A stretch of 29,047 nt of DNA. Origin: an uncultured Clostridia bacterium. Its GTDB lineage: Bacteria > Bacillota > Clostridia > Oscillospirales > Acutalibacteraceae. The notes beneath the pieces were generated by a model. It made no database searches and was not told where the DNA came from. It was given only the letters and a program-made list of their open reading frames with translations. Location of the stretch: the NCBI GenBank assembly GCA_904420155.1, contig CAJFUH010000077.1:1-29047 (forward strand), given 5' to 3'. This document shows, in pieces, positions 1 through 7,663 of the stretch; the stretch's first letter is position 1, and every line of letters begins with the position of its first letter. The translations under genes and the position numbers were made by a program.

Positions 1-2
1 GC

Positions 3-227
3 GAACAAAAGAGATTTACCCAAGTAATGGCGAAACTGGACGCCCTCAATCCCATGAAGGTATTGGCGCGGGGATATGCGGTAGCGCAGGATTCACAGGG
101 GAGGATTGTGAAAAGTATAAAGGAGACCGAGGTCGGGCAGAATCTGGATATCCAGCTTTCCGACGGTTTATTAGAATGTACTGTAGAGAGGAAAAAGGAG
201 GAACTCCATGAAGAAGTTGTCCTTTGA
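3..227 (+). CDS. xseA: Exodeoxyribonuclease VII large subunit, C-terminal end (partial)
   Basis: This is the last 74 codons of the large subunit of exonuclease VII, a cytoplasmic enzyme that degrades single-stranded DNA into oligonucleotides. The start lies outside the window; the reading frame is open from base 3. The segment LDALNPMKVLARGYAVAQ is typical of the XseA C-terminus, where a leucine-rich helix is followed by an L-x-R-G-Y-A motif and a short beta region. The stop overlaps the start of xseB by 20 bases, and the two subunits act together, so co-translation makes sense. The identification rests on this motif plus the xseB neighbour. The nuclease core cannot be seen here. Confidence 0.9.
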   Translation, partial: EQKRFTQVMAKLDALNPMKVLARGYAVAQDSQGRIVKSIKETEVGQNLDIQLSDGLLECTVERKKEELHEEVVL

Positions 228-432
228 GGCCGCCATGGATGAACTGGAAGAGATCGTTCATCAGCTGGAAAGCGGGGATGAACCGCTGGAGAATTCTTTG
301 AAACTATTGGAAAAGGGGACCAAATTGTCTTCTTATTGCTATACCATGTTAAACAATGCGCAACAGAAAGTAACGGAATTATCGAAACTGGAAGTGGCGG
401 AAAAGGAGGAGGTTTCAAATGCCGACCAATAA
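208..432 (+). CDS. xseB: Exodeoxyribonuclease VII small subunit
   Basis: A 74-residue protein with the usual size and pattern of XseB: an N-terminal SFEAAMDELEEIVHQLESGD helix followed by PLENSLKLLEKGTKL, which together form the two-helix hairpin that binds the large subunit. The start ATG at 208 has the ribosome binding site AAGGAGG about 6 bases upstream, inside the end of xseA. The stop overlaps ispA by 14 bases, so xseA, xseB and ispA form one translationally coupled operon. This xseA-xseB-ispA-dxs order is common in Firmicutes. No unusual features apart from the acidic C-terminal tail. Confidence 0.93.
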   Translation: MKKLSFEAAMDELEEIVHQLESGDEPLENSLKLLEKGTKLSSYCYTMLNNAQQKVTELSKLEVAEKEEVSNADQ

Positions 433-1300
433 AGAATATATACAGATGATAGAACAGGCCTTACGTTCTTATTTGCCTAGCCAGAAGGGGTTAGAGGCGG
501 ATGTGTGTAAGGCGATGGAATACAGCTTGATGGGGGGAGGAAAACGCATTCGCCCCATTTTAACCTTGGAATTTTGCCGGCTCTGTGGGGGAAACCTGCT
601 GGCCGCTCTTCCCTTTGCCTGTGCGGTAGAGATGGTGCATACCTATTCTTTAATCCATGACGATCTGCCTTGCATGGATAACGACGACATGCGCAGAGGG
701 AGGCCGTCCAACCATAAAGTATATGGAGAAGATATCGCGTTGTTGGCGGGGGATGCCCTGCTTAGCCTTGCCTTTGAGACCATGCTTTCTCCCCGCAACG
801 CAGGATTGGCCGGGGAAGACCGCGCCGCCCGTGCGGCAGGCCTGTTGGCCAAGGCGTCAGGCGCCACTGGAATGGTGGGGGGACAGGTCATTGATTTGCA
901 ACAGGAAGGCAAGCCTACCACCATTGAAGTGTTGCAGCAAATGGATGAAAAAAAGACCGGGGCTTTGATTATAGCGGCCGCTGAGATGGGATGTGTGATT
1001 GCAGGAGCAGAGGAAAATAAATTGGCCGCCGCGCGTACCTACACCCGGGCCATTGGGCTTGCTTTTCAAATTGTGGATGACATTTTGGATGTTACGGCAG
1101 ACAGCAAACAATTGGGAAAACCGGTAGGAAGCGATGAGACGAACCAAAAGAACACGTATGTTTCTTTACTGGGATTAGAAAGATCCCGTGGACTAGTGAA
1201 AGAACTCACCGAACAAGCAATAAAGGTTTTGGAACAGTTCCCAGAGGATACTTCCTTTTTGTCGGATCTGGCTCGTTCTTTGGCGACCCGCCAATATTGA
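419..1300 (+). CDS. ispA: Polyprenyl (farnesyl/geranyl diphosphate) synthase
   Basis: A 293-residue all-alpha trans-prenyltransferase that condenses isopentenyl diphosphate with allylic diphosphates, giving geranyl and farnesyl diphosphate for undecaprenol and quinone precursors. The first aspartate-rich motif DDLPCMDND (residues 81-89, the DDx4D form seen in bacterial FPP synthases) and the second motif DDILD (220-224) are intact, as are GGGKRIRP (39-46) and the QxxD-type region GGQVIDLQ. The start ATG at 419 overlaps xseB and has GGAGGAGG upstream. It sits directly before dxs, so both ends of early isoprenoid supply are adjacent, although a terminator and a promoter separate the two genes. 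The exact chain length of the product cannot be read from the sequence. Confidence 0.93.
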   Translation: MPTNKEYIQMIEQALRSYLPSQKGLEADVCKAMEYSLMGGGKRIRPILTLEFCRLCGGNLLAALPFACAVEMVHTYSLIHDDLPCMDNDDMRRGRPSNHKVYGEDIALLAGDALLSLAFETMLSPRNAGLAGEDRAARAAGLLAKASGATGMVGGQVIDLQQEGKPTTIEVLQQMDEKKTGALIIAAAEMGCVIAGAEENKLAAARTYTRAIGLAFQIVDDILDVTADSKQLGKPVGSDETNQKNTYVSLLGLERSRGLVKELTEQAIKVLEQFPEDTSFLSDLARSLATRQY

Positions 1301-1301
1301 A

Positions 1302-1369
1302 AAAGAAAAGGGAGGGAGCGGTAAAACTCCGGAAACAGGATGGTTGCCGCTGGCTCCTTTTTCTTTTCC
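1302..1369 (+). terminator. Probable terminator of xseA-xseB-ispA
   Basis: Just after the ispA stop, the purine-rich arm AAAAGAAAAGGGAGGGAGCGG can pair with CCGCTGGCTCCTTTTTCTTTTCC about 25 bases later, with a two-base G:G mismatch in the stem. The distal arm ends in a T-rich tract. The long loop makes this a less certain terminator. A second stem, ATAAAAAGC (1411-1419) with GCTTTTTAT (1438-1446), lies a little further on and may serve as backup. Confidence 0.5.
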
Positions 1370-1498
1370 TATTAATAAAAAGTTTCCTTATTTGATTTTT
1401 GCAGGATTCCATAAAAAGCACGATTTCACAAAAAAGAGCTTTTTATATAGTTTAAAAATAAGATATTTTTTACAATCAAGAATGGAGCTGACAATCCA

Positions 1499-1527
1499 TT
1501 GTATATCTTTAAATTCTATGGTATGAT
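1499..1527 (+). promoter_or_regulatory. Sigma-A promoter for dxs operon
   Basis: TTGTAT (1499-1504), a 17-base spacer and TATGAT (1522-1527) give a good vegetative promoter 30 bases before the dxs start. A small inverted repeat, AATGGA (1481-1486) with TCCATT (1495-1500), overlaps the -35 element and could be an operator, though it may be chance. The rest of 1370-1556 is AT-rich and shows no gene. Confidence 0.65.
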
Positions 1528-1556
1528 AATAGGTAATCTGGAAATGAGGTATTTTT

Positions 1557-3422
1557 GTGAACCAAGAGACTTTACTTAATACTGTACATTCTCCCGATGA
1601 CATTAAAAATATGTCCTTACAGCAGCTCAACCAATTGTGCGGTGAGATCCGTGACAAATTAATCGAGACGGTTTCCCAAAATGGAGGGCATTTGGCCTCA
1701 AACCTGGGTGTGGTAGAACTTACCGTAGCCATCCATAAAGTATTTCATGCGCCGGAAGACGCAGTGGTCTGGGATGTGGGGCACCAGTGTTATGTGCATA
1801 AAATCCTAACGGGACGCTTAGACCAGCTGGACAGCATCCGGACCGAGGGAGGCCTATCCGGGTTCCCAAAACGCAGGGAGAGCGAATACGACAGTTTTAA
1901 TACTGGACATAGCAGTACTTCTATTTCTTCGGCTTTTGGCATCGCCAATGCAAAAGCGATACAGGATCAGCCGGGAAAGGTGATCGCCGTGATAGGGGAC
2001 GGCGCATTATCCGGCGGATTGGCATATGAAGGGCTCAACAATGCAGGCCGGTTTAAAAAGAATTTTATCGTCATTCTGAATGACAACAAGATGTCTATTT
2101 CCCAGAATGTAGGTTCTATGGCGAGGTATTTGGCGGGGATCCGGGCGACCCCGGCTTATTTGAAAACCAAAGACCGGGTGGAAAACCTGCTGCTTCATCT
2201 TCCCTTGATCGGGAAGCCTATCCGGAATTTTATGCAGCATACCAAATCTTTTTTAAAAAATCTCCTTTATAAAAGTACATTGTTTGAAGATATGGGCTTT
2301 ATGTACTATGGACCATTCGACGGGCACGATTTGGGAAAGCTGATCGACGTCCTTCAAGTAGCCCAGGGCTTTAAAAGGCCTGTACTGATCCATGTGGTTA
2401 CCAAAAAAGGAAAGGGATATCCCTTTGCGGAGAAAGATCCCAAATCTTTCCATGGGGTCTCCGCTTTTGATATTGAGACAGGGGAAACCCTATCAGGCGG
2501 AAAATCGTTTTCCAGTGTATTTGGTACGTTGTTGTGCTGTATGGCGGAAGCCGACCCGCATCTTTGCGCTATTACGGCGGCTATGCCTTCAGGGACGGGA
2601 TTGTCCGACTTTGCACGAATCTTCCGCAGCCGCTTTTTTGACGTAGGAATAGCGGAAGAACACGCCGTCACCTTTGCCGGCGGTCTGGCCGCCGGAGGGA
2701 TGCTCCCGGTGTTTGCGGTGTATTCCAGCTTTTTGCAGAGGGGATACGATCAGATTATACACGACGCGGCTTTGCAAAACGCAAAGGTGACGTTTGCTAT
2801 TGACCGGGCGGGGATTGTGGGAGAGGATGGAGAAACCCATCAAGGCTTATTTGACGTCCCGTTTCTTAATACAATTCCTCACATTACCGTATTTTCCCCT
2901 ACTTATTTTGAGGAGATGGCGAGCTGCTTTCAGCGCGCTTTGTATCAATGTGAAGGGGTAGCGGCGGTGCGATATCCCCGGGGTGGAGAATTATATAAGC
3001 CCAAGGATTTTTTTGCCTCTGATTCGCCTTTTGACGTTTATGGAGATGCCAAGGCTCCTATTGTGCTGGTGACGTACGGAAGGCTATTCTCTTACGCCTG
3101 CCAAGCAAAAGAGCAGTTAGAACGGGAAGGAATTTCCCTTTGTGTATTAAAACTTAACCAAATTAAGCCTGTTGACCCCGGCGCTTTACAGGTGATCCGC
3201 CATCAACAATGGGTATTCTTTTTTGAAGAAGGGATGCAGTACGGGGGCGTAGGCGAACATTTTGGATATTTGCTCAGCAGAAAAGGATTTTCTGGAACAT
3301 ATTATGTAAAAGCGGTGGACGATCAGTTTGTGCCGCAGGCGTCTATGGCGCAGGCCCTCCATCATTTGGGGCTGGATGACCAAGGAATGGTTAATTTGAT
3401 AAGAAAAGAGTGCAAAGTGTGA
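1557..3422 (+). CDS. dxs: 1-deoxy-D-xylulose-5-phosphate synthase
   Basis: A 621-residue thiamine-diphosphate enzyme that condenses pyruvate and glyceraldehyde 3-phosphate to DXP, the first step of the MEP isoprenoid pathway. It shows the family's N-terminal WDVGHQCYVHKILTGR block (72-87), the cofactor-binding GDG...NDN motif (147-149 to 175-177), the central transketolase pyrimidine-binding block with IAEEHAV (365-371), and RYPRG in the C-terminal half. Length is normal for the family. The start is GTG at 1557, six bases after a GAGGT ribosome binding site. The stop overlaps tlyA in a GTGA junction. DXP is also a substrate for the thiazole made by the thi genes at 9876-13482, so this gene feeds both pathways. 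Confidence 0.96.
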   Translation: MNQETLLNTVHSPDDIKNMSLQQLNQLCGEIRDKLIETVSQNGGHLASNLGVVELTVAIHKVFHAPEDAVVWDVGHQCYVHKILTGRLDQLDSIRTEGGLSGFPKRRESEYDSFNTGHSSTSISSAFGIANAKAIQDQPGKVIAVIGDGALSGGLAYEGLNNAGRFKKNFIVILNDNKMSISQNVGSMARYLAGIRATPAYLKTKDRVENLLLHLPLIGKPIRNFMQHTKSFLKNLLYKSTLFEDMGFMYYGPFDGHDLGKLIDVLQVAQGFKRPVLIHVVTKKGKGYPFAEKDPKSFHGVSAFDIETGETLSGGKSFSSVFGTLLCCMAEADPHLCAITAAMPSGTGLSDFARIFRSRFFDVGIAEEHAVTFAGGLAAGGMLPVFAVYSSFLQRGYDQIIHDAALQNAKVTFAIDRAGIVGEDGETHQGLFDVPFLNTIPHITVFSPTYFEEMASCFQRALYQCEGVAAVRYPRGGELYKPKDFFASDSPFDVYGDAKAPIVLVTYGRLFSYACQAKEQLEREGISLCVLKLNQIKPVDPGALQVIRHQQWVFFFEEGMQYGGVGEHFGYLLSRKGFSGTYYVKAVDDQFVPQASMAQALHHLGLDDQGMVNLIRKECKV

Positions 3423-4228
3423 CGGAGAAAAAACGATTGGATGTTTTGCTGGTAGATTTGGGACTAGCAGAGAGCAGAGAAAAGGCAAAAGCCGTCATTA
3501 TGGCAGGACAGGTTTATGTGGATCATCAAAAGGCGGACAAGCCCGGAACGGTATATCCTTCCACCGCGCAGGTGGAGGTGCGCGGACCGGTGATGCCTTA
3601 TGTCAGCCGGGGAGGTTTAAAACTGGAAAAGGCCATGCGGACTTTTGGGCTCAAGCTGGATGGAAAAACCGCCATGGATATCGGAGCGTCTACCGGAGGG
3701 TTTACCGACTGTATGCTGCAAAATGGGGCGGTAAAGGTATATTCGGTGGACGTGGGCTATGGACAGCTGGCCTGGAAGCTGAGGACCGATCCGAGGGTGA
3801 TTAATTTGGAACGTACCAATATCCGCTATGTCACCCGGGAACAAGTACCGGACCCTATTGATTTTGTCAGCGTAGACGTCTCCTTTATTTCCCTGAAACT
3901 GGTGCTTCCGGTAGCTAGGGAGCTAATGTCGGAAAACGCCCAGGCAGTATGCCTGATCAAACCACAATTTGAAGCGGGTAGAGAAAATGTTGGAAAAAAA
4001 GGCGTGGTACGCGACCCGGCCGTGCACATCCAGGTGATCCGGCAGGTGGTGGAGTTTGTAAAAGAACTGAGATTCACTATTTTAGGATTGACTTTTTCGC
4101 CGGTCAAAGGGCCTGAGGGAAATATCGAATATCTTCTCTACATACAAAAGGGTTTGACAGCACACTCCCCGGAACTATTCATTGAGGAACTGGTAAAGCA
4201 GTCCCATCTGCAATTGAATGGACGCTGA
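3419..4228 (+). CDS. tlyA: TlyA-type 2'-O-methyltransferase of rRNA (FtsJ-like, S4 domain)
   Basis: A 269-residue protein with an N-terminal S4 RNA-binding domain (about residues 6-60: RLDVLLVDLGLAESREKAKA) followed by an FtsJ/RrmJ-like methyltransferase domain. The S-adenosylmethionine loop DIGASTGGFTDC (87-98) is intact. K68 in SRGGLKLEKA, D153 in SVDVSF and K181 in IKPQFEAGRENVG fit the family's catalytic lysine and aspartate positions. Characterised TlyA proteins 2'-O-methylate cytidines of 16S and/or 23S rRNA; the target here is inferred. The chosen GTG at 3419 overlaps the dxs stop by four bases and gives the usual short N-terminus; an in-frame GTG at 3410 would add three residues. The dxs-tlyA-nadK-argR-recN order is typical of Clostridia. 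Confidence 0.92.
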   Translation: MTEKKRLDVLLVDLGLAESREKAKAVIMAGQVYVDHQKADKPGTVYPSTAQVEVRGPVMPYVSRGGLKLEKAMRTFGLKLDGKTAMDIGASTGGFTDCMLQNGAVKVYSVDVGYGQLAWKLRTDPRVINLERTNIRYVTREQVPDPIDFVSVDVSFISLKLVLPVARELMSENAQAVCLIKPQFEAGRENVGKKGVVRDPAVHIQVIRQVVEFVKELRFTILGLTFSPVKGPEGNIEYLLYIQKGLTAHSPELFIEELVKQSHLQLNGR

Positions 4229-4277
4229 TTGTTCTTGCAGCAAATGGGACGAATACAATAGAAAGGAAGACGGTTCC

Positions 4278-5135
4278 ATGAAAATCGCTATATTACCCAA
4301 CTTAAATAAGGCAGATGCACATAAGCACACGATTCGTATCATTCGTAAATTGATAAATTTGGGCGCTGATATTTTGATGTATGCCAAGTATCATGATTAT
4401 TTCCATTATGATGGGATTGTCTTTTATCAGGATTTTTACGAAATGGTTACTTATTGCGATGTAATGATAGCGATTGGCGGGGATGGAACCATTATTCATG
4501 CTGCCAAGCATGCCGCTATCGCCGGAAAACCTTTGTTAGGAATTAATTTGGGAAGGATCGGCTTTGTAGCGGGTTTAGAATTAAACGAACTGGACCGCCT
4601 CCAAGATTTGGTGGACGGTCGTTATCATATTGAAAAACGTATGATGCTGCAAGTAGCGGTAACCCAGGAAAAGCAGCAGGAGACGTATTATGCCCTCAAT
4701 GATGCGGTCATTTCCCGGGGAGCGCTATCCCGCATGATTGATTTAAACGTAGGCTTTCACGACAATAAAATTAGCCATTACCGGGCGGATGGATTGATTA
4801 TCTCGACCCCAACCGGCTCCACTGCCTATTCCCTTTCAGCGGGAGGGCCTGTCATCGAACCGGTGATGCGTTGTATGTTATTGACGCCAATTTGCTCACA
4901 CTCCCTGTTTTCCCGATCTGTGCTGTTTGGAGGAGATGCCAGGCTTACCGTACAGACAGCTGCAGGCGACGATAATGAGATCTTTCTGACCATTGATGGA
5001 GAGACCTCCGTGCAGATCCATGAAGAAGACACGGTGGCCATTCAAGCGGCGGATATCGAGGTCAGTCTGATAAAGATCAAAGACATCAGTTTCTATGAGG
5101 TGCTCAATGAGAAGCTTTCGGAAAGGAGGATATAA
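4278..5135 (+). CDS. nadK: NAD kinase
   Basis: A 285-residue NAD(+) kinase, which phosphorylates NAD to NADP in the cytoplasm. The diagnostic GGDG motif (67-70), the LGINLGRIGFVAGLE block and the ADGLIISTPTGSTAYSLSAGGP motif are all present. The ATG at 4278 is chosen because it follows AAGGAAG by about eight bases and gives the family's N-terminus (MKIAILPN). An upstream in-frame ATG at 4218, inside tlyA, would add 20 unrelated residues (containing C-S-C-S-K) and has no clear ribosome binding site. The gene ends in AAGGAGGATATAA, which also provides the ribosome binding site for argR one base later. Confidence 0.95.
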   Translation: MKIAILPNLNKADAHKHTIRIIRKLINLGADILMYAKYHDYFHYDGIVFYQDFYEMVTYCDVMIAIGGDGTIIHAAKHAAIAGKPLLGINLGRIGFVAGLELNELDRLQDLVDGRYHIEKRMMLQVAVTQEKQQETYYALNDAVISRGALSRMIDLNVGFHDNKISHYRADGLIISTPTGSTAYSLSAGGPVIEPVMRCMLLTPICSHSLFSRSVLFGGDARLTVQTAAGDDNEIFLTIDGETSVQIHEEDTVAIQAADIEVSLIKIKDISFYEVLNEKLSERRI

Positions 5136-5591
5136 GTGAAAACAAAAAGACACGCAAAAATTTTAGAACTGGTTCAAGAACACAACATCGATACGCAGGA
5201 GGAACTACTCAAACTGCTCAAAAATGAGGGGTTTGATGTGACGCAGGCCACAGTATCCCGCGACATTAAAGAACTCCGGTTGATAAAGTCTTTGGCTAAA
5301 GACGGGCGCTACAAATATTCCACAGGAAAAAACGAAGCGATTGACATTTCAGCAAAATTTTTCACCCTGTTTTCCGATTCTGTCCTGTCTATTGATTTTG
5401 CAGGGAACATGGTGGCGGTAAAATGTATGAACGGTATGGCCCAAGGGATATGCGCCGCCTTAGACGCCATGCATTGGGAAGGCATTGTAGGAACGCTGGC
5501 GGGAGACGATACTATTTTTATTATCGCCCGTACGGAAAACAATGCCATCAGTCTGGTGACGGAATTCAAAAGGCTATTGCTCAGCAAGTAG
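5136..5591 (+). CDS. argR: Arginine repressor
   Basis: A 151-residue transcription factor that, as an arginine-bound hexamer, represses arginine biosynthesis genes and can activate catabolic ones. The N-terminal winged helix-turn-helix is clear in QATVSRDIKELRLIK (37-51). The C-terminal oligomerisation and arginine-binding domain carries GTLAGDDT (119-126), with the aspartate pair that contacts arginine. Length is standard. The start is GTG at 5136, directly after the nadK stop, with AAGGAGG seven bases upstream. The argR-recN linkage is widespread in Firmicutes and does not by itself imply a shared function. No obvious ARG box is seen in the window. Confidence 0.95.
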   Translation: MKTKRHAKILELVQEHNIDTQEELLKLLKNEGFDVTQATVSRDIKELRLIKSLAKDGRYKYSTGKNEAIDISAKFFTLFSDSVLSIDFAGNMVAVKCMNGMAQGICAALDAMHWEGIVGTLAGDDTIFIIARTENNAISLVTEFKRLLLSK

Positions 5592-5599
5592 GTGACAGG

Positions 5600-7282
5600 A
5601 TGCTTTCACAGTTGTACATCGAGAACGTTGCGGTAATCCAAAAAGCGGAGCTGACCTTTCGTAAAGGGCTGAACGTGTTAACAGGAGAAACCGGCGCGGG
5701 AAAATCCATTATTATCGACGCAATCCATGCCGTTTTAGGGGAAAGGGTCTCTAAAGAACTGGTGCGAACCGGGACTTCCGCCGCCCTGATTAGCGCAGTA
5801 TTTCAGGATCTTTCTCCTATAATTGCAGAGATATTAGAACGATTGGGATATCCGGCGGAAGAGGACGGTAGCCTGTTGTTGCAACGAGTGATCGGCGCGG
5901 AAGGAAAAGGAAGCTGCCGTATCAATGGGAGGCCGGCGACGGTATCTGTCCTTAAGGAATTGGGTGTACATCTTATCCATATCCATGGACAAAATGAAAG
6001 CTATGATTTGCTTTCCCCAAATCTGCATTTGGAATACATTGACGCTATGGGAGAGTTACTTCCCTTGCGGGAATCCTATCAGGTGTGCTATCGCCAGATG
6101 CGAGCTATAGAACAGGAACGAGATGCTTTGCAAATGGATGAGGCAGCCAAAGCCAGGAAGATTGATCTGCTTACTTATCAGATCGACGAATTGGAGACTG
6201 CCCAGCTGCGGCCAGGGGAATTAGAGGAACTCAACGAACAAAAGAATTTTTATCAGAATGGCGAAAGGGTGGCTCATGCCTTGATGGTGGCCCAGAGTGT
6301 GCTGGCGGGGGATGAGCAAACCGCTGGAGCCCAGCAGGCATTGGAACAGGCGGCCGCTTCTCTGCGGGAGGCGGCCCGCTATTTTCCTGCAGCGCAAACA
6401 GTCTCGGAACGAGTGAACAGTTTGGTTTTTGAACTGGAGGACTGCGGGGAAGAAGTAAGGACCCTCATTCAGCAAGCCGAGTGTGATCCCGCCCGCCTGG
6501 AAGAGATCGAGGATCGTCTAGACGTGCTTTACCGTTTATCCCGGAAATATGGGGAGACGGAAGAAGAGATGCTCTCTTTTTTGGAGCATGCCAAGAAAGA
6601 GTTAGATCAAATAACCTTTTCGGAAGAACGCAGAGAGCAGTTGGATGCCCGTTATCAGGAAGCGAAAGAAAAGGCCGAGGAATTGGCCCTAAAGCTTTCG
6701 GAAAAGAGGAGAAAGACCGCTTTGATATTAGCGGAACGGGTAAAAAAAGAATTGGCGTTTTTAAATATGCCGGGAGTACGCCTGTCGGTATCCCAACAAA
6801 GATGTCCTTTGAATCTCATGGGATGCGACGAAATGCAGTTCTTGATCTCCACGAATCCAGGGGAACCGCCGAAGCCCTTGGCAAAAATAGCTTCCGGGGG
6901 AGAACTATCCCGGATTATGCTGTCTATTAAGACCGTATTGGCAGATAAAGACGCGATTGACACATTAATATTTGATGAAATAGATACTGGGGTCAGCGGA
7001 AGCGCCGCTCAGAAGGTAGGAATGAAACTTAAAGAAGTTTCTTCCAGCCGGCAGGTGTTGTGTATTACTCATTCCGCACAAATTGCCGCTTTGGCAGACG
7101 AACATCTTCTGATACAAAAGGAGGTTCAGGAAGGCAGAACCTTCACCCATGTTGATATTTTGGATTTTGAGGGACGCAAACAGGAACTTGCCCGGATTAT
7201 CGGCGGAGTACAAGTGACAGATTTAACCTTAAAAAGCGCAGAAGAGATGCTTTCTATGGCTGGAATTTCCAAAGAAGGTTGA
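5600..7282 (+). CDS. recN: DNA repair protein RecN
   Basis: A 560-residue SMC-like ATPase that acts early in double-strand break repair. It begins MLSQLYIENVAVI, has the Walker A motif GETGAGKS (29-36), a long central region rich in Glu, Gln and Leu that should form the coiled-coil arms, the ABC signature-like ASGGELSR, and Walker B LIFDEIDTGVSG near the C-terminus. The ATG at 5600 lies eight bases after the argR stop, with AGGTG upstream; the frame stays open into argR but that extension is not family-like. The last bases of the gene, including the TGA stop, form part of the -35 element of the next promoter. Confidence 0.95.
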   Translation: MLSQLYIENVAVIQKAELTFRKGLNVLTGETGAGKSIIIDAIHAVLGERVSKELVRTGTSAALISAVFQDLSPIIAEILERLGYPAEEDGSLLLQRVIGAEGKGSCRINGRPATVSVLKELGVHLIHIHGQNESYDLLSPNLHLEYIDAMGELLPLRESYQVCYRQMRAIEQERDALQMDEAAKARKIDLLTYQIDELETAQLRPGELEELNEQKNFYQNGERVAHALMVAQSVLAGDEQTAGAQQALEQAAASLREAARYFPAAQTVSERVNSLVFELEDCGEEVRTLIQQAECDPARLEEIEDRLDVLYRLSRKYGETEEEMLSFLEHAKKELDQITFSEERREQLDARYQEAKEKAEELALKLSEKRRKTALILAERVKKELAFLNMPGVRLSVSQQRCPLNLMGCDEMQFLISTNPGEPPKPLAKIASGGELSRIMLSIKTVLADKDAIDTLIFDEIDTGVSGSAAQKVGMKLKEVSSSRQVLCITHSAQIAALADEHLLIQKEVQEGRTFTHVDILDFEGRKQELARIIGGVQVTDLTLKSAEEMLSMAGISKEG

Positions 7283-7307
7283 CAAGAAGAAAAAAATTAG
7301 GTATAAT
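7279..7307 (+). promoter_or_regulatory. Consensus sigma-A promoter for tyrS
   Basis: TTGACA (7279-7284), a 17-base spacer and TATAAT (7302-7307) match the vegetative consensus at all twelve positions. The -35 hexamer overlaps the recN TGA stop, so no spacer DNA separates the two units. Transcription should start near 7314, at the beginning of the T-box leader. Confidence 0.88.
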
Positions 7308-7311
7308 ACAG

Positions 7312-7575
7312 CTAATTGCTGAGAAGGGAAGAAGTAGGCAGCTGGACTAGCCAAGAGAACCTGCGGCTGGTGGAAGCAGGAGTAGAAAAGTTGCTGAAAT
7401 ACATCCTGGAGCCGCAAGGAAGAACAGCTTTTTAAGCCTAGTAAGCTTTGCCGGGCAACGCCCGTTATTGCGTTCGGGTATGTTTGTACCCATGAGGCCG
7501 CAGTCGTGAGGTTGCGGTGAACTGAGGTGGTACCGCGGAATTTCCGCCCTCTGCGAAGAGCAGGGGGCTTTTTTG
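7312..7575 (+). promoter_or_regulatory. T-box leader RNA (tyrosine-specific) with antiterminator
   Basis: A transcription-attenuation leader that senses uncharged tRNA-Tyr. Visible elements are the GAGAAGGGAAGAAGTAGG box near the 5' end, the GGTGGAAGC-type distal part of stem I, the specifier loop CTGAAATACATCC with the Tyr codon TAC at 7400-7402, and the T-box sequence AGGTGGTACCGCGG around 7526-7538. The base after TGG is T, which would pair with an A discriminator base, as expected for tRNA-Tyr. A terminator follows at 7546-7574. When uncharged tRNA pairs at both the specifier and the T-box, the antiterminator forms and tyrS is read. The tyrS gene directly downstream agrees with the codon. 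Confidence 0.93.
7546..7574 (+). terminator. T-box-controlled intrinsic terminator
   Basis: GCCCTCTGC (7546-7554) pairs with GCAGGGGGC (7560-7568), with one T:G wobble, and is followed by six T residues. The upstream arm is close to the antiterminator sequence, giving the usual mutually exclusive folds. Confidence 0.92.
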
Positions 7576-7663
7576 TTGCTCACACCCGAAAAAAGAGGCC
7601 CCCTGGAGTGTCTGTTGCCAGCGCTCTGTATTCGGATCTTTATGACGATTAGGAGGAAAAAAG

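Noticed and set aside
5423..5599. Upstream extension of recN inside argR
   Set aside because: It overlaps argR, and RecN proteins begin at the MLSQLYIENV-type sequence found at 5600.
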